Shown here one piece after another: positions 8,143 through 15,956 of a stretch of 37,553 bases of DNA (position 1 is its first letter; each line of letters opens with the position of its first letter). The position numbers were made by a program, and so were the translations under genes. This DNA is from Candidatus Cloacimonadota bacterium (GTDB lineage Bacteria; Cloacimonadota; Cloacimonadia; Cloacimonadales; Cloacimonadaceae): positions 1 through 37,553 of the forward strand of contig JAJBBF010000065.1 of the NCBI GenBank assembly GCA_020532215.1. The letters are read 5' to 3'. The notes under the pieces are model-generated. The model saw only the letters and a list, made by a program, of their open reading frames with translations. It made no database searches and had not been told where the DNA came from.

Positions 8143-9141
8143 GTGCGCGTAGCCTTGGACGCTTTCGGGAGCGACAAAGCGCCGTTTCCGGAGATCGAGG
8201 GCGCCATCCAGGCCATCAAAGAAGACATCTGCGACGAGGTCATCCTGGTCGGCGACGCGGAGATCCTCAAGCACGAACTGGAGAAGTATTTTTATCCCCA
8301 AAGCCGGATCCTGGTCGAACCCGCCAGCCAGCGCATCACGATGGAAGACCACGCCGCGGAGGCAGTCCGCGCCAAAAAGGACTCTTCGATGGTAAAAGCC
8401 GTGTCCCTGCACCGATCCGGGGCCGCGGACGCAGCCGTCAGCGCCGGCAATTCCGGGGCTTTCATGACCGCCTCGCTCTTCTCCTATGGCCGCATCCGCG
8501 GTGTTTCCCGCCCGGCGATCGCGGTCACCCTGCCCACCATGAAGCATCCCGAGATCCTTCTGGACATGGGTGCGAACGTAGATTGCGACGCGGAGAACCT
8601 GCTGCAGTTCGCGCAACTGGGCAAGATCTATTTCAGCTATATCTACAACATCCCCAATCCGCGGATCGCCCTGCTGAACATCGGCGAGGAAAGCGCCAAG
8701 GGCAACTCCATGTCCCGCGAGGCCTGGAGGCTGCTCTCAGACGCGGAGGACCTCAATTTCGTGGGCAATATCGAAGGCAAGGATGTGCTGAAAGGCAATT
8801 GCGACGTGATCGTCTGCGACGGTTTCGTGGGCAACGTGGTGCTGAAGACGATCGAGGGCGCCGTGATGTCTGTGTTTGCACTTTTAAAAGAACAGCTGAA
8901 CAAGGATTGGATCGCCAAATTCGGAGCGATACTCTCCTATCCCGTATATAGTTACCTGAAGCGCAAACTGGACCATACCGAGATCGGCGGAGCGCTGTTG
9001 GTGGGGCTGAACGGCTGCAGCATCGTCTGCCACGGCAGCAGCAACGCCAACGCCATCAAAAACGGCATCCGCTTCGCCGCGCGCACCGCGCAGTCAGGAT
9101 TTGTGGGCCACACCAAGGAATACTTCGAGAGGATCAGCTAA
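8143..9141 (+). CDS. plsX: phosphate acyltransferase PlsX
   Basis: Converts acyl-ACP and phosphate to acyl-phosphate, the first step of the PlsX/PlsY route to phosphatidic acid. The 332-aa product has family motifs: ALDAFGSDKAP at the N-terminus, SAGNSGAFM, LDMGAN, LNIGEE and NVVLKTIEG. The GTG start at 8143 follows AAGGAG by 4 nt and lies immediately after the rpmF stop. The TAA stop overlaps the fabH start (TAATG). Confidence 0.96.
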   Translation: MRVALDAFGSDKAPFPEIEGAIQAIKEDICDEVILVGDAEILKHELEKYFYPQSRILVEPASQRITMEDHAAEAVRAKKDSSMVKAVSLHRSGAADAAVSAGNSGAFMTASLFSYGRIRGVSRPAIAVTLPTMKHPEILLDMGANVDCDAENLLQFAQLGKIYFSYIYNIPNPRIALLNIGEESAKGNSMSREAWRLLSDAEDLNFVGNIEGKDVLKGNCDVIVCDGFVGNVVLKTIEGAVMSVFALLKEQLNKDWIAKFGAILSYPVYSYLKRKLDHTEIGGALLVGLNGCSIVCHGSSNANAIKNGIRFAARTAQSGFVGHTKEYFERIS

Positions 9142-10133
9142 TGCCTTTGCACAACGCCAAATTCTCAGCTTTCGGCAGCCACGCTCCGGCCAAGATCGTG
9201 AACAATTACGATCTGGAGAAGATCGTGGAGACCTCGGACGAATGGATACGCACCCGCACCGGAATGTTCGAGCGCCATTACTGCACGCCCGAAGAGGCAG
9301 CCAGCGATATTGCCACCATCGCTGCCACCAATGCCATAGAAGCCTCGCGGGTGAAATACAAGGATATCGACCTGATCATCACGGGCACCGTCACCGGCGA
9401 CCATCCCTTCCCCTCCACCGCCTGCATCATCCAGAAAAAACTGGGGCTGAAAAGCATTCCGGCCTTTGACATCTCCGCCGGCTGCACCGGCTTCGTTTAC
9501 GCCCTGGACATGGCCAAAAACTACGTGGAGAACGGGACAGCGCAAAACGTGCTGGTGGTGGGAGTGGATATCCTGACCAAGATCACCAATTGGACCGACC
9601 GCAACACCTGCGTCCTCTTCGGCGACGGCGCCGGCGCTACGGTTGTTTCCCGCGCCAAACGGAGCGACGTTTCCCGGATCATCGATTCCCTCATTTACGC
9701 CGACGGCAGCCAGAGCGAACTGCTGTTCCAGGCCGCGGGCGGCTCCAGGATGCCGGCCAGCCACGAAACGGTGGACCAAAACCTCCACACCGTCTATATG
9801 GAGGGCAACCGTATCTTTAAAAACGCCATCCGCTCCATGTTCGCTTCCACGGACGAACTGCTGAAGCGAAACAAGCTGGAAGCCGCTGATGTGGACTGGG
9901 TGATACCCCACCAGGCCAATCTGCGCATCATCGAGGGTTTGGCCGATAAACTCCGCGTCCCGATGAGCAAGGTGATAGTGAACATCGAAAAGTTCGGCAA
10001 CACTTCCTCAGCCACCATCCCCCTGGCATTGGACGAGGCGATCCGCTCCAAAAAGGTCCGCCGCGGGGACATCATCCTCCTCACCTCCTTCGGCGCCGGC
10101 CTCACCTGGGGCAGCATCCTGGCCAGATATTGA
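9141..10133 (+). CDS. fabH: 3-oxoacyl-ACP synthase III (KASIII)
   Basis: Condenses acetyl-CoA (or a branched starter) with malonyl-ACP to begin fatty-acid elongation. It is 330 aa, and the triad is visible: Cys 115 in DISAGCTGFVYA, His 257 in VIPHQANLRI and Asn 287 in KFGNTSSATIP. The ATG overlaps the plsX stop by one base, implying translational coupling. fabD follows directly. Confidence 0.97.
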   Translation: MPLHNAKFSAFGSHAPAKIVNNYDLEKIVETSDEWIRTRTGMFERHYCTPEEAASDIATIAATNAIEASRVKYKDIDLIITGTVTGDHPFPSTACIIQKKLGLKSIPAFDISAGCTGFVYALDMAKNYVENGTAQNVLVVGVDILTKITNWTDRNTCVLFGDGAGATVVSRAKRSDVSRIIDSLIYADGSQSELLFQAAGGSRMPASHETVDQNLHTVYMEGNRIFKNAIRSMFASTDELLKRNKLEAADVDWVIPHQANLRIIEGLADKLRVPMSKVIVNIEKFGNTSSATIPLALDEAIRSKKVRRGDIILLTSFGAGLTWGSILARY

Positions 10134-10143
10134 GGTGGCGCGC

Positions 10144-11079
10144 ATGAAAACAGCTTTCGTTTTTCCCGGACAGGGAGCCCAGTATGTGGGCATGGCGCGG
10201 GATTTCTGCGAACTTGAACCAGAATTCGCCGCCGTGCTGGACGATTTTGACCGCCGCCACGGAACCATGCTGCGCCAGATCATGAGCGAGGGCCCCGAAG
10301 AACTTTTAAAAGAGACCCGCCACACCCAGCCGGCCATCCTTTTCCACAGCATCTGCGCCCTCAGGCTTTTCCAGCAGCACTCGGACCTCAGGCCGGATTT
10401 CGTGGCCGGACACTCCCTGGGCGAATTCACCGCTTTGGTGGCCAACGGCACCCTGGACTGGCAGGACGCCTTGCATCTGGTGCACAAACGCGGGGAATTC
10501 ATGATCGAGGCCAACGCCGGCACGCCCTTTGGCATGGCCGCTGTGATCGGCCTGGAAGCCCAGGCTGTGATCGAAGCCTGCGCCGAAGCCGAAGCCGAGG
10601 GACTGGTGCGCGCGGTGAATTTCAACACTCCCACCCAAACCGTGATCTCCGGCACCGCCGCCGGGATCGCCAAGGCCAAAGAGCTGCTTGTCGCCAAAGG
10701 CGCCAAAAGGGTTGTGCCGCTGATCGTGGGCGGCCCTTTCCACACTCCGCTGATCGAGCGGGCCAGCCTCTGGCTGGCTGAGGAGATGGAGGGAATGCAG
10801 TTTCGCGATTCTGCCATTCCCGCGGTCTCGAACGTTGATGCCGCGGCGGCCACGAAGGGCAGTATCAGCCGGGAAAAACTGGTTCGCCAGGTGGTTTCCC
10901 CGGTGCTCTGGGTGGATAGCGTCCGGGCTTTGCGAGCGGCGGGCGTTACCCAGTTCATCGAGTTTGGACCCCAAAAAATCCTGAGCGGTATGATAAAGAA
11001 CATTGACAAAGAAGCCGTGGTTTTAAATTTTGGCCAGGCTGCGGAACTGGATGAGTTGCTCAGCGCTCTGGGATCATAA
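10144..11079 (+). CDS. fabD: malonyl-CoA:ACP transacylase
   Basis: Loads malonyl groups onto ACP. From ATG 10144 the protein is 311 aa. The nucleophile Ser 91 lies in GHSLGEFTA and His 200 in GGPFHTPL; the N-terminal FVFPGQGAQ motif is intact. The ORF track uses a GTG at 10135, but ATG 10144 has GAGGTGG 5 nt upstream and gives the usual MKTAFVFPGQG start. It lies 10 nt after fabH. Confidence 0.96.
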   Translation: MKTAFVFPGQGAQYVGMARDFCELEPEFAAVLDDFDRRHGTMLRQIMSEGPEELLKETRHTQPAILFHSICALRLFQQHSDLRPDFVAGHSLGEFTALVANGTLDWQDALHLVHKRGEFMIEANAGTPFGMAAVIGLEAQAVIEACAEAEAEGLVRAVNFNTPTQTVISGTAAGIAKAKELLVAKGAKRVVPLIVGGPFHTPLIERASLWLAEEMEGMQFRDSAIPAVSNVDAAAATKGSISREKLVRQVVSPVLWVDSVRALRAAGVTQFIEFGPQKILSGMIKNIDKEAVVLNFGQAAELDELLSALGS

Positions 11080-11092
11080 AAAAGAATGAATT

Positions 11093-11851
11093 ATGGAAAC
11101 AGCAAAATATAACCTTCAGGGCAAGACGGTGGTGATCACCGGCTCGGCCCGCGGGATAGGTTTCGCCATCGCTGAAGCTTTTGCCGCTCAAAACGCCCAC
11201 GTGGTGATCGTGGACCTTGCCCGCGAAAGCGTGGATAAAGCCGTCCAAAGCCTTACCGGAAAAGGATATTCCGCCTCCGGCCAGGTGGGCGATGTCACCT
11301 CCGGCGAGGTAATGGAAGCCCTGTTTGCCGCGGTCGTGGCCGAATGCGGCGGGATCGACTGCCTGGTAAACAACGCCGGGATCACCCGCGACAACCTGCT
11401 TCTGCGCATGAAGCAGGAGGAATGGGATCTGGTGATCAGGATCAATCTAAGCGGCACTTTTGTCTGCACCCAGAAAGTTTTCAGGCACATGATGAAGGCG
11501 CGCGGCGGCTCGATCATCAATATCGCCAGCGTGATCGGCATCATGGGCAATGCCGGCCAGGCCAATTACGCCGCTTCCAAAGGCGGCATCATCGCCTTCA
11601 CCAAAAGCTGTGCCAAAGAATTTGCCTCCCGGGGCGTGAGGGTGAACGCCATCGCTCCAGGATTCATCGAAACAGAAATGACCGCCACCCTTCCCGAGGA
11701 AGTGGTGGCGTCCTACGCCAAAGCCATCCCGCTCCAGAAAATGGGTACCCCGGCCGATGTGGCCAGGCTCTGCCTCTTCCTGGCCGCGGATGACAGCGCC
11801 TATATCACCGGCCAGACCATCGCCATCGACGGCGGCCTGACCATGCACTGA
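11093..11851 (+). CDS. fabG: 3-oxoacyl-ACP reductase
   Basis: NADPH-dependent short-chain reductase of the fatty-acid cycle. The 252-aa product has the Rossmann motif TGSARGIG (16-23), NNAG (93-96), catalytic Ser 146, Tyr 159 and Lys 163 (YAASK), and the C-terminal [12 protein letters not shown]. The ribosome binding site is weak (an A-rich AAAGAA), and the gene starts 13 nt after fabD. Position between fabD and acpP supports FabG over a generic SDR. Confidence 0.95.
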   Translation: METAKYNLQGKTVVITGSARGIGFAIAEAFAAQNAHVVIVDLARESVDKAVQSLTGKGYSASGQVGDVTSGEVMEALFAAVVAECGGIDCLVNNAGITRDNLLLRMKQEEWDLVIRINLSGTFVCTQKVFRHMMKARGGSIINIASVIGIMGNAGQANYAASKGGIIAFTKSCAKEFASRGVRVNAIAPGFIETEMTATLPEEVVASYAKAIPLQKMGTPADVARLCLFLAADDSAYITGQTIAIDGGLTMH

Positions 11852-11915
11852 ACGCGTTGAACGGGAAACCATTCAATATAGAGAAAACCACACTTCAATA
11901 ATCATAGGAGGAATA

Positions 11916-12149
11916 ATGGATATTGAAGCCAAAGTCAAACAGATCGTGATGGACAAACTCGGAGTGGAAGAAGCTCAGATCGTTCCCTCCGCCAACTTCA
12001 TCGAAGACCTGCGTGCCGATTCCCTGGACACAGTGGAACTGGTCATGGCATTTGAAGAAGAATTCTCGATCAACATCCCTGATGAAGATCAGGATAAGCT
12101 CCGCACAGTCGGACAAGCCATCGATTACCTGAAGGCAAAGCTGGCTTAA
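11916..12149 (+). CDS. acpP: acyl carrier protein
   Basis: A 77-aa acidic protein carrying the phosphopantetheine attachment site DSLD with Ser 36. Strong AGGAGG 4 nt before the ATG fits the high expression expected for ACP. A 64-nt gap separates it from fabG, and a large inverted repeat follows it, so acpP mRNA levels may be set separately from the rest of the cluster. Confidence 0.98.
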   Translation: MDIEAKVKQIVMDKLGVEEAQIVPSANFIEDLRADSLDTVELVMAFEEEFSINIPDEDQDKLRTVGQAIDYLKAKLA

Positions 12150-12164
12150 AACCCCAAAACCGCG

Positions 12165-12211
12165 AATCAATCCTGATAGCTTCTGTTATCAGGATTGATT
12201 CCACCTTTTTT
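12165..12211 (+). terminator. 14-bp inverted repeat between acpP and fabF (terminator or attenuator)
   Basis: Perfect 14-bp arms (AATCAATCCTGATA and its complement at 12187-12200) enclose an 8-nt loop; CCACC and then TTTTTT follow. The T-run starts five bases after the stem, so termination may be partial. It could stop part of the transcripts after acpP and so raise ACP relative to FabF, or protect the acpP mRNA 3' end. Confidence 0.7.
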
Positions 12212-12284
12212 ATCGCCAAGCGGAACCAAACCGGCCGGACCCAAGACCAGTATGGCCGGGCAATCTGAACATGAGGATCCAGTT

Positions 12285-13523
12285 ATGAAAAAAAGAGTGG
12301 TAATCACCGGCATGGGAGCCCTGACCCCGGTGGGGCACAACGTGGCCGAAACCTGGAACAGCCTGGTGAACGGAGTTTCCGGGGTGGACACGATAAGCAA
12401 TTTTGATACCTCCGCTCTCTCCGCCAAGATCGCCGGCCAGATCAAGAATTTTAATCCCGAAGAGCATTTTGACCCCAAAGAAGCCCGCAAAATGGACATC
12501 TACACCCACTACGCCCTGGTGGCGGCGCGCGAGGCCGTGAAAGACGCCGGCATCGATCCCGCCAAACAGGATGGAAGCCGCGTGGGCGTGATCACCGGAG
12601 TGGGCATTGGCGGCATCCTCACCTTTCAAGAAGAAACCGTTAAAAACCACGAACATGGCCCGCGCCGCATCAGCCCCTTCTTCATTCCCAAGATGATCTC
12701 CAACATCGCGGCCGCCCACATCGCCATCGAGCATGGTTTTAAGGGACCCAATTTCAGCATCGCCAGCGCCTGCGCCAGCGCCAATCACGCCATCGGAACC
12801 TCTTTCCGCGCCATTCAGTATGGCGACGCGGACATCATTATCAGCGGCGGAGCCGAGGCGGGCGTAACCTCTCTGGGAGTTGGCGGATTCTGCGCTCTGA
12901 GAGCGCTTTCCACCCGCAATGACGATCCCAAGGCCGCTTCCCGGCCCTTCGACTCCGAGCGCGACGGCTTTGTGATGAGCGAAGGCGCCGCCTTTCTGGT
13001 GCTGGAGGAACTTGAGCATGCCAAAGCCCGCGGAGCCAGGATCTATGCCGAACTGGCCGGATACGCCGCCACCGACGACGCCTACCACATCACCGCGCCA
13101 CTGGAAGACGGTTCCGGCAGCGCCGCGGCCATGCTGGGCGCCATCGCCGACGCCGGGCTGCAACCAACTGACATCCAGTACGTGAACGCCCACGGAACTT
13201 CCACCCCCCTCAATGACAAAGGGGAAACCATCTCCCTGAAAAATTGTTTTGGCGACCACGCCTGCAAACTCAAGATCAATTCCACCAAATCCATGGTGGG
13301 CCACATGCTGGGTGCCGCCGCCGGGATCGAGGCCATCGTCTGCGTGAAAACCATCGAAACCGGCATCCTGCATCCCACCATCAACCTGACCCATCCCGAC
13401 CCCGATTGCGACCTGGATTATGTGCCCAATTCCGCGCAAAAGCTTGAAGTCACGAACGCCCTTTCCAATTCCCTGGGCTTTGGCGGGCACAACTCCGCCA
13501 TCGTGATCAGAAAATACGTCTGA
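12285..13523 (+). CDS. fabF: 3-oxoacyl-ACP synthase II
   Basis: Elongating condensing enzyme of type II fatty-acid synthesis. From ATG 12285 it is 412 aa, the normal FabF length. Cys 163 in SIASACASA is the nucleophile; the two His residues lie in VNAHGTSTPLND and GHMLGAAAGIEA. The ORF track starts at TTG 12195 inside the preceding inverted repeat; ATG 12285 has AGGA at the right distance and encodes MKKRVVITGMGALTPVG, the family N-terminus. Confidence 0.96.
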   Translation: MKKRVVITGMGALTPVGHNVAETWNSLVNGVSGVDTISNFDTSALSAKIAGQIKNFNPEEHFDPKEARKMDIYTHYALVAAREAVKDAGIDPAKQDGSRVGVITGVGIGGILTFQEETVKNHEHGPRRISPFFIPKMISNIAAAHIAIEHGFKGPNFSIASACASANHAIGTSFRAIQYGDADIIISGGAEAGVTSLGVGGFCALRALSTRNDDPKAASRPFDSERDGFVMSEGAAFLVLEELEHAKARGARIYAELAGYAATDDAYHITAPLEDGSGSAAAMLGAIADAGLQPTDIQYVNAHGTSTPLNDKGETISLKNCFGDHACKLKINSTKSMVGHMLGAAAGIEAIVCVKTIETGILHPTINLTHPDPDCDLDYVPNSAQKLEVTNALSNSLGFGGHNSAIVIRKYV

Positions 13524-13585
13524 ACCGCTGAAACCTGTGGAGGGCCCGGCCCTGGAGCTGCGGGTTTGGATGAACTGAGGCAAGA

Positions 13586-14353
13586 TTGAGCAAGATCATA
13601 CAGAAGATCGTTGAATATTTCAACGGCAAAAAGATAGCAGAGCACTATCCCAAGTGGGAAAAAAGCCTGGCCCAACTGCAAAAGAGGATCGAATACAGCT
13701 TTCACGACCTCACCCTGCTCAAGGCCGCGCTTACCCACAAATCCTATCTGCGCCGCAATTTCGGCGACCACAAGACTCCCTCGCCCTTCGAACGGATGGA
13801 GTTTCTGGGCGATTCCATCCTCGGCTTCATCGTCTCCAAGGAACTCTTTGCCCGCCATCCCGACGAGCAGGAGGGAAAACTCAGCAAACTAAAGTCCAAG
13901 ATCGTCTCCGAAACCTACCTCACCTTCAAAGCCAACGCCCTCGACCTCGGCAAATACCTGCTGCTCAGCCCCGAGGAACAGCAATCCGGCGGCGCCAAAA
14001 AACCCTCCATCCTCAGCGACACCGTGGAAGCCCTGATCTGCGCAATCTATCTGGACAGCGGCATCTCCTCAGCCACCCGCTTCATCAAAAACCAGATCCT
14101 CACAGACTATGAGACCACGGTGAACCGCAACGAGCTGGTGAACTACAAAAGCATCCTCCAGGAACACCTGCAATCCCGCAGCGAAGAGCCGCCACGCTAT
14201 ATCACCATCGCCGAGGAAGGCCCCGAACACAACAAGACCTTTGTGGTGGAAGCCCGCCAGGGCAATGAACTGCTGGGCCGCGGCAAAGGCGGCACCAAAA
14301 AAAACGCCCAGCAGGAAGCCGCCCGCGCCGCCTGCCAGAAACTGGGCATCTGA
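13586..14353 (+). CDS. rnc: ribonuclease III
   Basis: Double-strand RNA endonuclease for rRNA and mRNA processing. The 255-aa product has the signature ERMEFLGDSILG (69-80), a second acidic cluster in SDTVEALICAIYLDSG, and a C-terminal dsRNA-binding domain (NYKSILQE... to KKNAQQEAARAACQKL). TTG 13586 is the start, with GAGG 5 nt upstream; no ATG is available before the conserved core. It closes the fab cluster, as in many bacteria. Confidence 0.96.
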   Translation: MSKIIQKIVEYFNGKKIAEHYPKWEKSLAQLQKRIEYSFHDLTLLKAALTHKSYLRRNFGDHKTPSPFERMEFLGDSILGFIVSKELFARHPDEQEGKLSKLKSKIVSETYLTFKANALDLGKYLLLSPEEQQSGGAKKPSILSDTVEALICAIYLDSGISSATRFIKNQILTDYETTVNRNELVNYKSILQEHLQSRSEEPPRYITIAEEGPEHNKTFVVEARQGNELLGRGKGGTKKNAQQEAARAACQKLGI

Positions 14354-14432
14354 GCCGTCCTCCGATTCCGGGCCCCAGCGTTCCAGAACAAGCTGTGGAT
14401 CCAATTTTTTCTGGATGTTTCCTTACCCGGCC

Positions 14433-14515
14433 CCCATTATCATTACGGGATAAATACGGGATCAATACGGATGAAATCCGTATTGATCCCGTATTTATCC
14501 CGTAATGATAATGGG
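14433..14515. repeat. 83-bp perfect palindrome built of 11-bp repeats
   Basis: Two perfectly complementary 40-bp arms (14433-14472 and 14476-14515) surround the 3-nt loop GAA. Towards the loop the arm contains tandem 11-mers TACGGGATAAA, TACGGGATCAA and TACGGATGAAA. No T-run follows, so it is not a typical terminator. It lies between rnc and the sigma-54 promoter of the radical SAM gene. As RNA it would form a 40-bp duplex, a plausible substrate for RNase III, whose gene is just upstream. Such perfect symmetry suggests recent origin or selection. Confidence 0.95.
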
Positions 14516-14637
14516 AGCGACCCTGGATGAGCAGGTTGAAAAACCTGGCCCAGGGACTGTTCAGGACTGCCTTTGATCCTGCCGGCGCAACCAGGCCAGG
14601 GAGCTTGCTGAAACTATTGCGCTCCTAATTCCTTTGA

Positions 14638-14655
14638 CTGGCACGATTATTGCAT
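14638..14655 (+). promoter_or_regulatory. sigma-54 (-24/-12) promoter
   Basis: CTGGCACG followed after 4 bp by TTGCAT matches the sigma-54 consensus (YTGGCACG-N4-TTGCW). The -24 GG (14640-14641) and -12 GC (14652-14653) are exactly 12 bp apart. Predicted start is about 14665, 28 nt before the ATG at 14693. A TTGACT overlaps at 14634, but no good sigma-70 -10 box matches it. No activator gene or obvious enhancer site was recognised nearby. Confidence 0.75.
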
Positions 14656-14692
14656 AAAAATGATGCAACAACTGAGGATACGGGAGGAAACG

Positions 14693-15637
14693 ATGCATCC
14701 AGTTTCTCAGGCCGAGAGTTCCGGGGTTTTGATCCATCCGCTTTTTTTGGGCATGCGCGGCTGTCCCGGCCGCTGCGTTTATTGCGATCAGGACAAGCTG
14801 AGCGGCAGCAGCGGCTATGATCTGGAAGAGAGCGTGGCCAGGGTGAGGGAGTTTGTGCGGCATCATCCGGAGCGGGAAAAGCAGGTGGCTTTTTACGGCG
14901 GGACTTTCACCGCTTGGGAGCGGGATTCGCGGGAAAAGTTGCTGCGCGGGGTTAGTGAGGTTTGTGACGCGCGGACCAGTTTCCGCATCTCCACCCATCC
15001 CCTGTATGTGAGCGAGGAGATCCTGGCTTGGTGCAAAAATTGGAACATCCGCACCATCGAACTGGGCATCCAGGATTTCAACCCAGAGGTTTTGGCCTTG
15101 TCCGGCCGCGGCTATAGCGGCCAGGAAGCCCTGGAAGCCGCTTACCGGGTGAAAAAGCAGGGTTTTGAACTGGGGATCCAACTGATGCCGGGCTTGCCGG
15201 GATGGTCGGAAGCCAGCCTGGAAGAGAACCGGCGGATCCTGGCCGAACTGAAGCCTGATCTCTTGCGGCTCTATCCCCTCATCGTGATCCGCGGCACCGC
15301 TTTGGAACAGCTTTTCAACAGCGGGGAATACTTTCCGCTGAGCCTGGAGGAGGCAATAACCCAGTGCGCGGACTATTATCCCGTGGCCCGGCGCGCCGGA
15401 TTCCGCATCATCAAGCTGGGCATCCCCTCGAACATCGATCCGGCCGAGATCGCCGGCGGACCCTGGCATCCGGCTTTTGGCGAACTGGTGAAGGCGGAAC
15501 TGGCGGCCCGCAAAGTTCTGGCCATTGATCCGCAGGAGCAGGCAGTGACCTTAAGCAGAGATGAGATCCGCCTGCTGAAAGCGCATGGCGGGGCGGCGCT
15601 GCAAAAAGTTCAGGATTGGTTCGAACAGCACTCCTGA
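14693..15637 (+). CDS. Elp3-like radical SAM protein (COG1243 type, no acetyltransferase domain)
   Basis: A 314-aa radical SAM enzyme. The 4Fe-4S cluster Cys residues are C24, C28 and C31 in GCPGRCVYC. The SAM-binding GGTF (FYGGTFTAW), ELGIQDF, SGRGYSG and LMPGLPG follow the order seen in Elp3-like proteins located beside rnc and smc in Firmicutes. The GNAT domain of true Elp3 is absent. It probably modifies tRNA or another RNA, but this is inference. ATG 14693 is preferred over 14660 because GGGAGG lies 5 nt before it. Transcription probably starts from the sigma-54 promoter just upstream. Confidence 0.82.
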   Translation: MHPVSQAESSGVLIHPLFLGMRGCPGRCVYCDQDKLSGSSGYDLEESVARVREFVRHHPEREKQVAFYGGTFTAWERDSREKLLRGVSEVCDARTSFRISTHPLYVSEEILAWCKNWNIRTIELGIQDFNPEVLALSGRGYSGQEALEAAYRVKKQGFELGIQLMPGLPGWSEASLEENRRILAELKPDLLRLYPLIVIRGTALEQLFNSGEYFPLSLEEAITQCADYYPVARRAGFRIIKLGIPSNIDPAEIAGGPWHPAFGELVKAELAARKVLAIDPQEQAVTLSRDEIRLLKAHGGAALQKVQDWFEQHS

Positions 15638-15682
15638 CCTGGCTTGCTGGCGCGGGAAGAGCCAAGCGGAAAAACATTTTTC

Positions 15683-15710
15683 TTGGCAGGATCGCAAAAG
15701 CGTTTATAAT
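15683..15710 (+). promoter_or_regulatory. strong sigma-70-type promoter
   Basis: TTGGCA (15683-15688), a 16-bp spacer and a perfect TATAAT (15705-15710). The predicted start is near 15717, 46 nt after the previous hexamer pair begins and far from any start codon. Confidence 0.75.
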
Positions 15711-15716
15711 GTAATC

Positions 15717-15787
15717 AGCCTACAGACACTACATAGAATACCCTCCGATACGTGGGAACACCGCCCGGTGATTCCCACGTTTTTTTT
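15717..15787 (+). ncRNA. candidate ~71-nt small RNA or attenuated leader
   Basis: A short unit bounded by a good promoter and a strong intrinsic terminator, with no ORF inside. The first 33 nt are little structured; the rest is the terminator hairpin. It could be a free-standing trans-acting RNA, or the terminated form of a 240-nt leader of the FetAB-like transporter that starts at 15957. No known RNA family was recognised. Confidence 0.5.
15750..15787 (+). terminator. strong rho-independent terminator
   Basis: The arms ACGTGGGAA and TTCCCACGT, extended by CACC/GGTG around loop GCCC with one bulged A, form a 13-bp stem followed by eight T residues. It may also end read-through from the radical SAM gene. 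Confidence 0.9.
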
Positions 15788-15865
15788 CCCGCCGCGAACC
15801 GTTCGACAGCGGCGATGAGAGGATCTGAGTTGACCCGCCAGCCTTGCCGGATGAAGCTATGATTA

Positions 15866-15916
15866 CCGGGCAGGCGCTTTTTGCCGGGCAAATTTTTCAT
15901 TGACATCCTGCCCGGC
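15866..15916 (+). promoter_or_regulatory. alternative hairpins upstream of the FetA-like gene
   Basis: CCTGCCCGGC (15907-15916) can pair either with CCGGGCAGG (15866-15874, 9 bp) or with GCCGGGCA (15883-15890, 8 bp), which are mutually exclusive. The segment also contains a TTGACA (15900-15905) without a good -10 box. Alternative pairing in a leader that also carries a terminator is the layout of a regulatory switch, but no ligand or protein site is recognised. Confidence 0.35.
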
Positions 15917-15956
15917 CCGACCAAGTTTGGCGGCACTTGAAGACAGGGAGAAAAAA

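Noticed and set aside
12210-13583. 457-aa minus-strand ORF opposite fabF
   Set aside because: Glycine-, histidine- and valine-rich shadow of a certain gene, with no family-like motifs and no ribosome binding site of note.
15900-15927. TTGACA at 15900 as the promoter of the FetA-like gene
   Set aside because: The hexamer is perfect, but the sequence 16-17 bp downstream (CAAGTT/AAGTTT) is a poor -10 box, so it is not listed as a promoter.
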